From Amycolatopsis cihanbeyliensis (GTDB lineage Bacteria > Actinomycetota > Actinomycetes > Mycobacteriales > Pseudonocardiaceae): a DNA stretch of 64,000 nucleotides. The stretch is taken from NCBI RefSeq assembly GCF_006715045.1, contig NZ_VFML01000001.1, positions 4,928,501 through 4,992,500 of the forward strand. The letters are read 5' to 3'. Position numbers and translations under genes: made by a program. Under the pieces are notes generated by a model. The model was not told the DNA's origin. It saw only the letters and a list, made by a program, of their open reading frames with translations, and did not search any database. This document shows, in pieces, positions 18,222 to 26,445 of the stretch; position 1 is the first letter of the stretch; the number at the start of each line of letters is the position of its first letter.

Positions 18222-19151
18222 CTACTCGGGTTCCCCGACGCCCTTGTCGCCGGTCAGCTCACTGCCTCGCATATCGGCGAGCTGTGGGCGCGGCGAGAAG
18301 AAGGGCGAGGGTTTCGTGAGTTTGTGCTGCTCGACCTCGCCCGCGTAGCCGGTCAGCGTCTTGGCGATCTGTCCCTGCTTGTCGCGGATCTGGCCGGTGA
18401 GCTTCTCGATCGCGGTCTTCATCGAGCCCACGATCTGCTCCGCCGATCCGCCGCCGCCTTTCGCCAGCACTTCCGCGCCCTTGGCCGCCGCGCCCGCCAC
18501 GTTCGCTGCCGCGCCAACTCCGGCCACCACGGCCGAGGCGCCCCCGGTGAACGGTATGCCCGCGACCGATGCCACCGCGGTGGCCACCGCCAACGCGAAC
18601 TCGAACCCGTTCTTGCCGCAGCCACCAAGATTCTCCAGGGCGTCGAGGGTCGCCCGTGCGATCTTGTCGATGTCCTCTCGGGCCGATTCCCATACCGCTT
18701 TGTCCGCCTCGACCGCGCCTTTCATGATGCCGAGGATGAGGAACTGGTTGCTTGCCACAACCGGGAACGGGGTGAGAAAGTTAGTCTTGAAATTGGACGC
18801 CGCCATGCCGGTCCAGTCACCCAATTCGTCGGCCGCGTCCACGATCGCGGTGAGGTCCCGGTTCCCACCGATCGCCTCCCCGTTGATCGGGTCGACGAGG
18901 TGGGCGCCCTGCGACAGTTCCTCCATCGCGGCGTGCAGACTTTCGATCGCGCCGTCGTACGAAGCCGGGTCGGGCATCCGGGTGAACGGTTCGAACAAGG
19001 GCTGGGCGCAGCCCTGGTATTTGCGTTTGATCTCTTCGTAGTCAACGAGTGCGTAACCTCGCGGAGATGCACCTGCCCGCTGGCGGTACTCGGCAAAAGC
19101 CGCGCCCTGCTCGATGTCCGCGGCTTGCTGCATCAGCTGCTCGTTGCTCAT
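18222..19151 (-). CDS. WxG-containing probable type VII secretion substrate
   Basis: 309 residues. Long helices flank a W-T-G tripeptide (GDWTGMAASNF) at about residue 114, the turn signature of WXG100/PPE-like helical hairpins, and the helix resumes through KAVWESAREDIDKIARATL. A small-residue hydrophobic stretch follows at about 190-235 (Ala/Gly/Val-rich, possibly membrane-inserting) and then a charged tail. The start overlaps the EspC-like gene stop by 4 nt. I infer it is exported by an ESX system, with the hydrophobic region perhaps acting on membranes. No ESX core genes (eccB-eccE) are in this window. Confidence 0.65.
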   Translation of the reverse strand: MSNEQLMQQAADIEQGAAFAEYRQRAGASPRGYALVDYEEIKRKYQGCAQPLFEPFTRMPDPASYDGAIESLHAAMEELSQGAHLVDPINGEAIGGNRDLTAIVDAADELGDWTGMAASNFKTNFLTPFPVVASNQFLILGIMKGAVEADKAVWESAREDIDKIARATLDALENLGGCGKNGFEFALAVATAVASVAGIPFTGGASAVVAGVGAAANVAGAAAKGAEVLAKGGGGSAEQIVGSMKTAIEKLTGQIRDKQGQIAKTLTGYAGEVEQHKLTKPSPFFSPRPQLADMRGSELTGDKGVGEPE

Positions 19152-19522
19152 GGCGTCAACTCCGGCTTGGGCATGCCGTGGTCTTCGATCAGCTTGTTGA
19201 GCTTGTCGCCGGCGGCCCGGTCGTTCTCCGCGTACAGCGTCACCGCCTTGTGCAGGGCGGTCGCCGTCTCATCGAGGCTGGTCCTTGTCGACTCGAGTAC
19301 GCCGCCGATCGCGCCGTGCAGCTGGTCGTACGCCTGGGCCACCGAACCGCTATCGCCATGGAACTCCGGTGGCACGGCGGACATACCACCCAGCGCCGTC
19401 TTCGCACTCTCGATCTTGCCGATCGCGTTGCCGTAGACCATGCCCGCCGTGGGCAAATGGTTCTTCGCGACCTGCTCCAACTGATACAGGTCGACGCCGA
19501 ACCCCGCTCCGCTGTCCGCCAT
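19148..19522 (-). CDS. EspC-like type VII secretion target
   Basis: 124 residues. It is helical with a central turn FHGDSGS in place of W-x-G, and near the end of the second helix YAENDRAA gives the Y-x3-D export motif of ESX substrates. It begins MADSGAGFGVDLYQLEQ. It is the first gene of the minus-strand operon, translationally coupled (4-nt overlap) to the WxG protein, so the pair may leave the cell as a heterodimer, as PE/PPE and EsxA/EsxB do (inference). Confidence 0.75.
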   Translation of the reverse strand: MADSGAGFGVDLYQLEQVAKNHLPTAGMVYGNAIGKIESAKTALGGMSAVPPEFHGDSGSVAQAYDQLHGAIGGVLESTRTSLDETATALHKAVTLYAENDRAAGDKLNKLIEDHGMPKPELTP

Positions 19523-19600
19523 GCTCCCCCTTCGATTTGGTTACCCAAGGTGTTTGGTAGCACACTTTTCGAGATCATCGGGCATGTTCGGCTCGTGCGG

Positions 19601-19630
19601 GGCTACTACATTCGGGGCGACTACGTTCGG
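19601..19630 (+). repeat. two tandem 15-bp direct repeats in the divergent promoter
   Basis: GGCTACTACATTCGG (19601-19615) is followed at once by GGCGACTACGTTCGG (19616-19630), 13 of 15 identical. They lie in the 192-bp gap between the two divergent type VII operons, 85 nt before the YbaB-like gene, and could bind a regulator of one or both operons. Confidence 0.5.
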
Positions 19631-19714
19631 TTCCCTGGCAGCAGCGGAACCGGGAGGGGGTGAGGTGCGTCAGAGGGTCGCCGAGTGCTGTAGCCGCAGG
19701 CCGGGAGGGGCGCT

Positions 19715-20134
19715 GTGACGGATCATCGCGCGCAGGTGGAGGAGCTGCTTGCCGACTATCGGCGCAGCCGGGACCACCTGCTGACGGTCCAGCGTGAGCT
19801 GGCCGCGATCACCGAGTCGGTGAGCAGCCGGGACGGCCTGGTCACCGCGACGGTCGGGGCGCGCGGCACGCTGACCGGGCTCGAGCTCGCCGCGGAGGCC
19901 TACCGCAGGTACCGGCCCACCGAACTCGCGGAGGAGATCGTTCGGGTGACCCAGGCGGCCACCATCAAGGCACTGGCGGGAGCCGGCCAGGTGCTGAGCC
20001 CCGCGCTCCCGCGGGACACCGATCCGCAAGCCCTGCTGCTCGGCACGGCCGACCTCGGGGTACTCGCCCCGGACGTCCCGGTCGAGGCCGAGGAGGAGAG
20101 CTTCGAGAACAAGAGTTGGGTGGACAGGGCGTGA
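19715..20134 (+). CDS. YbaB/EbfC-like protein of the TNT operon
   Basis: 139 residues from GTG 19715. It starts with a long helix (VEELLADYRRSRDHLLTVQREL) and then the sheet-forming VSSRDGLVTATVGARGTLTGLEL, the YbaB fold pattern, followed by RPTELAEEIVRVTQAA. Such YbaB-like proteins are frequent in Actinobacteria directly before WXG-type genes; a chaperone or regulatory role has been suggested, but is unproven. It is the first gene of a four-gene operon and overlaps the next by one base (TGATG). Confidence 0.75.
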   Translation: MTDHRAQVEELLADYRRSRDHLLTVQRELAAITESVSSRDGLVTATVGARGTLTGLELAAEAYRRYRPTELAEEIVRVTQAATIKALAGAGQVLSPALPRDTDPQALLLGTADLGVLAPDVPVEAEEESFENKSWVDRA

Positions 20135-20463
20135 TGAGCGGGGAACGCGGTTTCGCCGTCGATACCGAGCAGCTCGCCGCGAAGGCCGCCGAGCTCGGCG
20201 AGCTGGCCGAACGCGCGGCGGGGATCTCCGCCGACCTGGAGCGGGCCCTCGCCGCCACCGGGAGGGCGTGGGGCACCGACGCGGTCGGGCAGAGCTTCGC
20301 CGCGGCGCACGACACCCCGGCACGGGAGACCCTGGACAGGTTGCGGGCGCTGCCCGAGCAGCTCGGCGACATGCACCGGCGGCTGACCGATGCGGCGGCG
20401 GCCTACCGGGCGGGCGATGCCGAGGCCACGGACCGGGTGCGCGACGCGGGCACACCGGACTGA
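20134..20463 (+). CDS. small EspC/WXG100-like protein upstream of the TNT toxin
   Basis: 109 residues, ATG 20134. It forms two helices with a WGTDAVGQSF turn and ends with AYRAGD, a Y-x3-D export motif. It probably is a type VII substrate or the partner needed to export the toxin encoded 9 nt downstream. The upstream gene overlaps it by one base. Confidence 0.75.
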   Translation: MSGERGFAVDTEQLAAKAAELGELAERAAGISADLERALAATGRAWGTDAVGQSFAAAHDTPARETLDRLRALPEQLGDMHRRLTDAAAAYRAGDAEATDRVRDAGTPD

Positions 20464-20472
20464 GGGGGCGGG

Positions 20473-22239
20473 ATGGGTATCGAGCTTCCCACCGCACTGG
20501 CCGAGATCGCGGCCGTGACCGGGGTGTCCTGGCCGGAGGCGGACGAGGACGCATTGCGTACGCAGGCGGAAGCCTGGCGCGAGGCCCAGCGGCGGCTGGA
20601 CGAGCTGGCCCGCGCCGCCGATACGGTCGCGGGTGCGGCGATCGAGCAGCTTTCCGGTGCCGCGGGTGCGGCGGCCAGGGAGCACTGGGCCGGTTTCGTG
20701 GCCCCGGACTCCGGGCGGCTGACGGTCACCGCGCTGGGCGCGGGGCAGGCGGCCGACCGCCTGGAACACGCGGCGGAACAGGTCGGCGTGGCCAAGGTGG
20801 AGATCGTCCGCCAGCTCATCGCGGCCGCGAAGGACCGCGCCGCGGCGCAGAGCGCTGCCGCGGCGGGACACCCGGCCGCGCTGCTCGGGGTGGACCCGGC
20901 CCTGCGCGGTACCGCGGCGAACCTGACCGCGCTGACCGCGGGCCTTGCCGCGACCCTCGGCCCGGCGGGCGGCGCCGAGGTCTCGACCGTCGGCGAGGTG
21001 GTCGATCCCAGGCCCGGTGCGGCACCCGGCGGGCAGCGGGTCGAGGACGGGGGCACCGGCCCGATCCGGATCGACCCGCAGGTCGCCGCGCGGCCGGGCC
21101 ACGGCGGTGTGCTGGATACCCGCGGTTTCCCCGAGGTCCCGACCCCACCGAGCGGGATCGCGCCGGCCCGCACCCCCAGCTTCGGAATCGCCGCGCAACC
21201 ACCCTCGGGCACCACGGCGGCCGGGTTCACCGCGGCCGGGCCGCCCGCCGCGCCACCGGCCATCCCGCACCAGCCCCCCGCGGTGCCACCACCGGCCCAA
21301 CCGCCCGCGGGATACGCCCCGCCGTTCGGCGGCGCACCGGCGCACCCGGCGTATCCCGGCCGCCCGCCCGTGCCGTTCGCGCCCGGCGGGCCACCCGCCG
21401 AACACCGCCCGCCACCTCCCGCGGGGCACCCGCCCGAGCCCCGCCCGCAACCGCCCGCGGGGCAGCCGCCCGGCGGCCAGGCGCCGCGGCACGGCCTGCG
21501 GCCGCAGGCTCCGCTCTCGCTCGGCTCGGCGCGGCAGGAACGGGAGAGCGTGGTCGCGCTGTTCGCGGTGCACATGTTCCCGATCGGGCACCTGCCGATC
21601 GCCTCGGACCGGCCCGCGCGGCAACTGCCCGCGCCCCCGGCGGAGGTGGACTACGCGGCGGGGCTGCGTTTCCCGCCACACGACCACCCACACTCGGACC
21701 TCATCGACCCCGCCGAGCTGATCCAGTCGTTGCGGGAGGGCAGGCGGCAACCGGCGCCGCCACCGATCGAGGTGCTGCCGGACCCGCCGGAGCGGCTGAC
21801 CGAGGGGTACGACCCGCTCGGCGGGCTGTCCGAACGGGACTGGAACCACCGCTACCTTGTGCACGCCGACGAGCGGGCGCCGGAGTACGCCTGGCCACCC
21901 GGCGAGCTGTACCCGGAAGGTGGCCACACGCACGGCGAGCCCGTGCTGCTCGCCGCGGGCACCCTGCTGGACCGGTTCGGCGACGCGGCGGGCCGGGTGT
22001 TCGCCGCGGACGGCACCCCGTTCGCCGCGCGCTCGCTGCCGCCGGCCCGGCTACGCGCCGGGTACCGCCGCTACCGGGTGCTGCGCGAGCTGCCGATGTG
22101 GCGGGCGGACTCGGCGAGCTGGTTCGGCCAGGACGGCGGCGGGCCGCGCTACCGGGCGGTCTACTCGGCCGCGGAACTGGTCGTGCTCGGCTACCTCGCC
22201 GACGTGACCTTCGAGTCGAGCACCGAGGAGCGGGCATGA
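20473..22239 (+). CDS. TNT-domain (NAD+ glycohydrolase-type) toxin
   Basis: 588 residues in three parts. Residues 1-130 are helical and WXG/ESX-like (WREAQRRLDELARAAD). Residues about 140-430 are a Pro/Gly/Ala-rich linker. The C-terminal domain, from about 490, is TNT/DUF4237: LLDRFG (R501), GTPFAARSLPP, WFGQDGGG (Q553) and LVVLGYL. In M. tuberculosis CpnT this domain hydrolyses host NAD+. The Arg and the Gln of the site are present, but where known TNTs have His in a Y-H-x-Y motif, this one reads Y-R-R-Y (R532). Altered activity is possible. It is probably exported by an ESX system. Its stop overlaps the immunity candidate by 4 nt. Confidence 0.85.
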   Translation: MGIELPTALAEIAAVTGVSWPEADEDALRTQAEAWREAQRRLDELARAADTVAGAAIEQLSGAAGAAAREHWAGFVAPDSGRLTVTALGAGQAADRLEHAAEQVGVAKVEIVRQLIAAAKDRAAAQSAAAAGHPAALLGVDPALRGTAANLTALTAGLAATLGPAGGAEVSTVGEVVDPRPGAAPGGQRVEDGGTGPIRIDPQVAARPGHGGVLDTRGFPEVPTPPSGIAPARTPSFGIAAQPPSGTTAAGFTAAGPPAAPPAIPHQPPAVPPPAQPPAGYAPPFGGAPAHPAYPGRPPVPFAPGGPPAEHRPPPPAGHPPEPRPQPPAGQPPGGQAPRHGLRPQAPLSLGSARQERESVVALFAVHMFPIGHLPIASDRPARQLPAPPAEVDYAAGLRFPPHDHPHSDLIDPAELIQSLREGRRQPAPPPIEVLPDPPERLTEGYDPLGGLSERDWNHRYLVHADERAPEYAWPPGELYPEGGHTHGEPVLLAAGTLLDRFGDAAGRVFAADGTPFAARSLPPARLRAGYRRYRVLRELPMWRADSASWFGQDGGGPRYRAVYSAAELVVLGYLADVTFESSTEERA

Positions 22240-22502
22240 ACAGCGAGTCGATCCTGCGCTGGCTGGAGGCGGTCGGCGTGCCGCACGAGGTGGTGTCCAT
22301 CGGTGCCGAGGCGGACAACACCTGGTGCCTGCTGCGCGCCGAGGACCCCGCCGAGGGGGTGGCCTGGGAGGTCTTCTGGCGGGAGCAGGGCAACCGCTAC
22401 GACTGGGCACGGTTCACCAACGAGCAGGTGGCCTGCCACTACCTGTTCGGCAGGCTGGCCTGGGCCCAGGTCGCCCGCGGCGCGGTCGGCGTCCTGCCCT
22501 AG
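22236..22502 (+). CDS. candidate immunity protein for the TNT toxin
   Basis: 88 residues, ATG 22236 overlapping the toxin stop (ATGA). It is acidic (SIGAEADNTWC, RAEDPAEGVAWEVFW), aromatic-rich and cytoplasmic, with no signal. The sequence does not match a family I can name; it is about half the length of the M. tuberculosis immunity factor IFT. The tight coupling directly behind a toxin is the standard position for the antidote (inference). It converges on hisN with a 4-nt overlap. Confidence 0.65.
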   Translation: MNSESILRWLEAVGVPHEVVSIGAEADNTWCLLRAEDPAEGVAWEVFWREQGNRYDWARFTNEQVACHYLFGRLAWAQVARGAVGVLP

Positions 22503-23287
22503 GTGAACGAGGACAGCAGCTCGAGCGCGGGCTCGTGCAGCGGCCCGTTGGTGGACAGCGCGGACCCGCCGCCGATACCGGGGTTGCCGCCGAGGTCGCT
22601 GAACCGGCCGCCCGCCTCGGTCACCAGCACCCGCACGGCGGCCACGTCCCACGGGTTCACCACGGCCTCCGCCGCGATGTCGACGGCGCCCTCGGCCACC
22701 AGGCAGTGCGACCAGAAGTCGCCGAACGCCCGGTTCTCCCAGCAGGCATCGGCCAGCGCGAGGTAGGACTCCCGCGAGTGGTGCTCCACCCAGGAGCCGA
22801 GGTGGGTGGTGGACAGGTAGGCATCGGAAAGCGCGGACACCCCGGAGACCGCCAGCCGGTGCTGCCCGGCCGCGTCGGCGAGCCAGGAACCCGCCCCGGC
22901 CGCCGCCCACCAGCGGCGGCCGAGCAGCGGGGCGCTGACGACCCCGACCACCGGCGCGCCGTCCTCCACCAAGGCGATCAGGGTCGCCCAAACGGGTAAT
23001 CCGCGGAGGAAGTTCTTGGTGCCGTCGATCGGGTCCAGCACCCAGGTGCGGCCGGTGTCCCCGGCCGCCCCGCCCCGCTCCTCACCGGCGACCGCGTCGG
23101 CGGGCCGCGCGGTGCCGAGCCGGGCCCGGATAGCGTCCTCAACGGCGGTATCGGCGTCGGTGACCGGGGTGCGGTCCGGCTTGCTCCGCACCGTCAGGTC
23201 CCGGGCGCGGAACCGGGCAACGGTGATCTCGTCGGCGGCGTCGGCCAGCTCCCGACCCAGGGTCAGGTCCTCGGTGTAGCGGGACAC
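22499..23287 (-). CDS. hisN: histidinol-phosphatase, inositol-monophosphatase family
   Basis: 262 residues. Metal-site motifs are complete: GEERGG (Glu), WVLDPIDGTKNFLRG (Asp-x-x-Asp-Gly-Thr), and the C-terminal NPWDVAAVRVLVTEAGG. The close match in length and motifs to HisN of Actinobacteria suggests it removes phosphate from histidinol phosphate in histidine synthesis; inositol-1-phosphatase activity cannot be excluded. GTG start at 23287. It diverges from a two-component response regulator across 42 bp. Confidence 0.85.
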   Translation of the reverse strand: MSRYTEDLTLGRELADAADEITVARFRARDLTVRSKPDRTPVTDADTAVEDAIRARLGTARPADAVAGEERGGAAGDTGRTWVLDPIDGTKNFLRGLPVWATLIALVEDGAPVVGVVSAPLLGRRWWAAAGAGSWLADAAGQHRLAVSGVSALSDAYLSTTHLGSWVEHHSRESYLALADACWENRAFGDFWSHCLVAEGAVDIAAEAVVNPWDVAAVRVLVTEAGGRFSDLGGNPGIGGGSALSTNGPLHEPALELLSSFT

Positions 23288-23329
23288 GATGACGATCGTT
23301 TCACGCCTCCCGGTCGTAGAGTTGGCCAG

Positions 23330-24031
23330 GTGAGCATGGTGTTACTTGCCGAGGACGATCCGTCGATCGCCGAACCGCTCTCCCGGGCACTGCAGCGGGA
23401 GGGCTACGAGGTCGAGGTCGTGGTGGAGGGACCAGCCGTGCTGACCATCACCGAGCGGCGGCGGGTGGACCTGCTGGTGCTGGATCTCGGCCTGCCGGGG
23501 ATGGACGGCCTCGAGGTCTGTCGCAGGCTGCGGGCGGGCGGCACCGAACTGCCGGTGCTGATGTTGACCGCGCGCACCGACGAGGTGGACTTCGTGGTCG
23601 GCCTGGACGCGGGCGCCGACGACTACGTGGCCAAACCGTTCCGGCTGGCCGAGCTGCTGGCCCGGATCCGCGCCCTGCTGCGCAGGCGGGTGCCGGACGC
23701 GCTGGAGGCAGGCGGGGTGCGGATGGACCTCGGCGCCCGGCTGGTCACCGTGGACGGGCGCGAGGTGCCACTGGCGAACAAGGAGTTCGAGCTGCTGCGG
23801 GTGCTGATGAGCCGGGCCGGCCAGGTGGTGAGCAGGGACGAGATCCTCGCCGAGGTGTGGAACGACCTGGAGTCGAAGACCTCGAAGACGCTGGACATGC
23901 ACATGTCCTGGCTGCGCCGCAAGCTCGCGGTCGCCACCGTCCCGGACCCGACCGGACCGGTGCGGGCGCACGAGGAACAGCGCCGGATCGCCACCGTGCG
24001 GGGCGTCGGCTTCCGGTTCAACATCGAGTGA
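23330..24031 (+). CDS. OmpR-family response regulator
   Basis: 233 residues. The receiver domain has the acidic pocket D9/D10, phospho-acceptor D52 (VLDLGLPGMDG), T in LMLTART and K in YVAKPF. The C-terminal winged helix has NKEFELLRVLM, SRDEILAEVW and a TVRGVGFRF end. Its usual partner is the histidine kinase that follows 6 nt later. The signal sensed is unknown. GTG 23330 used; ATG 23336 is possible. Confidence 0.92.
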   Translation: MSMVLLAEDDPSIAEPLSRALQREGYEVEVVVEGPAVLTITERRRVDLLVLDLGLPGMDGLEVCRRLRAGGTELPVLMLTARTDEVDFVVGLDAGADDYVAKPFRLAELLARIRALLRRRVPDALEAGGVRMDLGARLVTVDGREVPLANKEFELLRVLMSRAGQVVSRDEILAEVWNDLESKTSKTLDMHMSWLRRKLAVATVPDPTGPVRAHEEQRRIATVRGVGFRFNIE

Positions 24032-24037
24032 TCGCCC

Positions 24038-25321
24038 GTGCGCCGACGTATCCTGCTGGCCATCCTGCTCGCCGTCGCGGTCACCGGCGCCGCGCTCGGC
24101 ATCCCGCTCGGCGTGACCGCCTGGGTGCTGGTGGACAACCTCACCAGGGAGGATCTGCTCGCCCGGGCCCAGCAGATCGCGGCCATCGTGGACAGCCAGA
24201 TCGCCAACCGGCAGCAGGTGGACGTCGGTGACCTGCGGGCGGGCATCCCGGAGAACGGCCTGCTGGTGCTGCGCCAGCCGGGCGTGGTGGAACGGAGACT
24301 CGGGGACGACCCCGGGTCGGAGGTGGTGGCCGAGCGGGTACCGATCGCCCAGGGCGGCAGCGTCGAGGTGATCATCCCGGCCGGGCCGTTACAGACCACG
24401 CAGACCCAGGTCGTGCTGATCGTGGTGCTGCTGGTGCTGGCGTCGGTCGGCACCGGAACGGTGGTGGCGACGGTCACCGCACGCAGGCTGGCCAAGCCAC
24501 TGCGGCACGTCGCCGAGCGGGCGGCCCGGCTCGGCGGTGGCGACTTCCGGCCGGACCAGCGGCGCTACGACATCGGCGAGCTGGACATGGTGGCCGAGGC
24601 GCTGGACGCATCCAGCTCCGCGCTGGCCCAGCTCGTGCAGCGGGAACGGCAACTGGTCGGGGACGTGTCGCACCAGCTACGCAGCAGGCTCACCGCGTTG
24701 CAGCTACGGCTGGACACGCTCGCCACGCACCGGGATCCGGACGTCGCCGAGGACGCGCGGGCCGCGCTGGAGCAGGCCGACCGGCTGGCCGAGGCGCTGG
24801 ACGAGCTGCTGGCCGCCGCCCGTGCGGCCAGCGAGGTCGGCGCGGAACCGGTGGAGCTGCCTTCGATGTTGCACGAGGTGGCCGAGGAGTGGCGGCCGTT
24901 GCTGCGTCCTGCCGGCCGCGCGCTGCGGGTGCGGGTGGCCGACGGGCTGATGGCACGGGCAACCCCCGGCAGGCTGCGCGAGATCGTCGGGGTGCTGCTG
25001 GACAACGCGGTGCGGCACGGCGAGGGCACGGTCACCCTGACCGGGCGCCGCGGGGACGCGGAGGGCACCGTGGTGGTCGAGGTGAGCGACACCGGCGCCG
25101 GGGTGCCCGACGAGCTCGCCGCGCACATCTTCGAGCGCGGCTTCTCCGGCGGCGGGTCGACCGGGGTGGGGCTCGCGCTGGCCAGGGCGCTCGCCGATGC
25201 CGACGGTGGCAGGCTGGAGCTGTCGATCAAGCGGCCGGCCACCTTCACCCTGTTCCTGCGGGTGCCGAGGCCCGTGGACGTCGCCGAGGTGCGCTGGCCG
25301 GCCGAGCGGGTCCCCCGCTAG
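24038..25321 (+). CDS. membrane sensor histidine kinase
   Basis: 427 residues. Membrane spans at about 6-30 and 124-146 enclose a short extracellular sensor of about 90 residues; HAMP 147-200; phosphorylated His 212 in DVSHQLRSRLTAL; N box LDNAVRHGEG; G boxes DTGAGVPDE and GFSGGGSTGVGLALA. It starts GTG 24038, 6 nt after the response regulator, and forms a two-component pair. Its stop overlaps the convergent GtrA gene by 4 nt. Confidence 0.92.
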   Translation: MRRRILLAILLAVAVTGAALGIPLGVTAWVLVDNLTREDLLARAQQIAAIVDSQIANRQQVDVGDLRAGIPENGLLVLRQPGVVERRLGDDPGSEVVAERVPIAQGGSVEVIIPAGPLQTTQTQVVLIVVLLVLASVGTGTVVATVTARRLAKPLRHVAERAARLGGGDFRPDQRRYDIGELDMVAEALDASSSALAQLVQRERQLVGDVSHQLRSRLTALQLRLDTLATHRDPDVAEDARAALEQADRLAEALDELLAAARAASEVGAEPVELPSMLHEVAEEWRPLLRPAGRALRVRVADGLMARATPGRLREIVGVLLDNAVRHGEGTVTLTGRRGDAEGTVVVEVSDTGAGVPDELAAHIFERGFSGGGSTGVGLALARALADADGGRLELSIKRPATFTLFLRVPRPVDVAEVRWPAERVPR

Positions 25322-25881
25322 CGCAGCTTGCGGACGTTGCCCGCGCCGCCATCGGGTTCCTCCTCATCGGAGTCCCCGTTGGCCCGGCGGCGCTCGCCCA
25401 GCTCGTCCGGGAAGACCCACTTCTTGAACGCCCAGAACTTGAACGCCATCGCCAGCAGCACGCCAAGGATCGCGCCGCTCGCGAAGTCGGCCGCCTCCTG
25501 GACCAGCCGGGAGACGTGTGGGACCTCCAGGTCGAGGACGTAGCGGGAGACCAGGAGCGGGATCAGGTTGATCGTCATCGCCACGCCGCTGAACAGGAAG
25601 AACAGTGCGGCCTCGTGATGGCGCTCCCGGCCGCCGCGGGTGCGGAAGGACCACTCCCGGTTCAGGATGAAGTTGACGATCGTGGCGACGATGATGGCGA
25701 TGGCCTTGGCCGTGGTCGGCTTCGGTTCCAGCACGGTGAGCTTGAGCAGGTACCAGACCCCGTTGTCCACGATGAAGGTCGTGCCGCCGACGATGCCGAA
25801 CTTGAGCATCTCGCGATGCTTGATCAGCACGGAGCGTAGCGGCTCCGGCACCTTGGACAGCACGGACTCGACGACGGCCAC
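25318..25881 (-). CDS. GtrA-family membrane protein
   Basis: 187 residues with four membrane spans, and the GtrA core FGIVGGTTFIVDNGVWYLL at the first span. FILNREWSFRTRGGR and FKFWAFKKWVF are the loops shared with its neighbour. GtrA proteins are thought to help move lipid-linked sugars, often for teichoic acid or arabinogalactan decoration. A charged, possibly cytoplasmic tail ends it. GTG 25881 chosen. It is about 26 bp after a paralogue; M. tuberculosis has one GtrA-like gene (Rv3277) at the syntenic place. Confidence 0.88.
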   Translation of the reverse strand: MAVVESVLSKVPEPLRSVLIKHREMLKFGIVGGTTFIVDNGVWYLLKLTVLEPKPTTAKAIAIIVATIVNFILNREWSFRTRGGRERHHEAALFFLFSGVAMTINLIPLLVSRYVLDLEVPHVSRLVQEAADFASGAILGVLLAMAFKFWAFKKWVFPDELGERRRANGDSDEEEPDGGAGNVRKLR

Positions 25882-25907
25882 GCGCGCAGTGTACGTACGG
25901 GTAACCG

Positions 25908-26429
25908 CTAGGCGGCGCGGTCCCGGGGCGCTCGGTGCAGCGGTGGCCCGCCGGTCTCCCGCGGTCGCGCACCGGCCTGCGGGAACACCCAGCGCTTGAA
26001 GGCCCACCAGCGGAAGGCCATGGCGACCATGGTGCCGAGGATGATCGAGCTGACGAAGTCGGCGATCTCCTGGGTGATCAGCCCCACATGGGGTCGTTGG
26101 AGCTGCAGGACGTAACGGGAGACCGCGAGCGGCAGCGTGTTCAGCGCCATCGCGATCCCGCTGAACAGGAAGAACAGGGCGGCCTCGTGATGGTTCTCCC
26201 GGCCACCGCGGGTGCGGAAGGACCACTCCCGGTTCAGCACGTAGGACACGATGGTGGCCACCAGTACGGCGATGCCGAAGGCGGTGAGTGGGTTACCGGT
26301 CAGCACGGTGAACTTGAGCGCGTAGTTCACCGCGATGGTGATCAGGAAGCAGATCCCGCCGACGGTCGCGAACCGCACCAGTTCCCGGTGCCTGACCAGC
26401 AGGTCACGCAGTGTTCTGGTGGCGGTCAC
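25908..26429 (-). CDS. GtrA-family membrane protein (paralogue)
   Basis: 173 residues with four membrane spans: FATVGGICFLITIAVNYAL at the first, then YVLNREWSFRTRGGRENHHEAALFFLFSG (given in parts), nearly identical in the loop to the other GtrA gene 26 bp downstream. A tandem duplication is therefore clear. GTG start 26429. The lipid-linked sugar handled is unknown. Its upstream neighbour is the membrane-tethered sigma factor, 16 nt away. Confidence 0.86.
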   Translation of the reverse strand: MTATRTLRDLLVRHRELVRFATVGGICFLITIAVNYALKFTVLTGNPLTAFGIAVLVATIVSYVLNREWSFRTRGGRENHHEAALFFLFSGIAMALNTLPLAVSRYVLQLQRPHVGLITQEIADFVSSIILGTMVAMAFRWWAFKRWVFPQAGARPRETGGPPLHRAPRDRAA

Positions 26430-26445
26430 CCGGGCAGTCTACTGG

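Noticed and set aside
19521..19718. 65-codon frame with repeated GATTF
   Set aside because: The peptide repeat only reflects the 15-bp DNA repeat; no start signal and it overlaps the next gene start.
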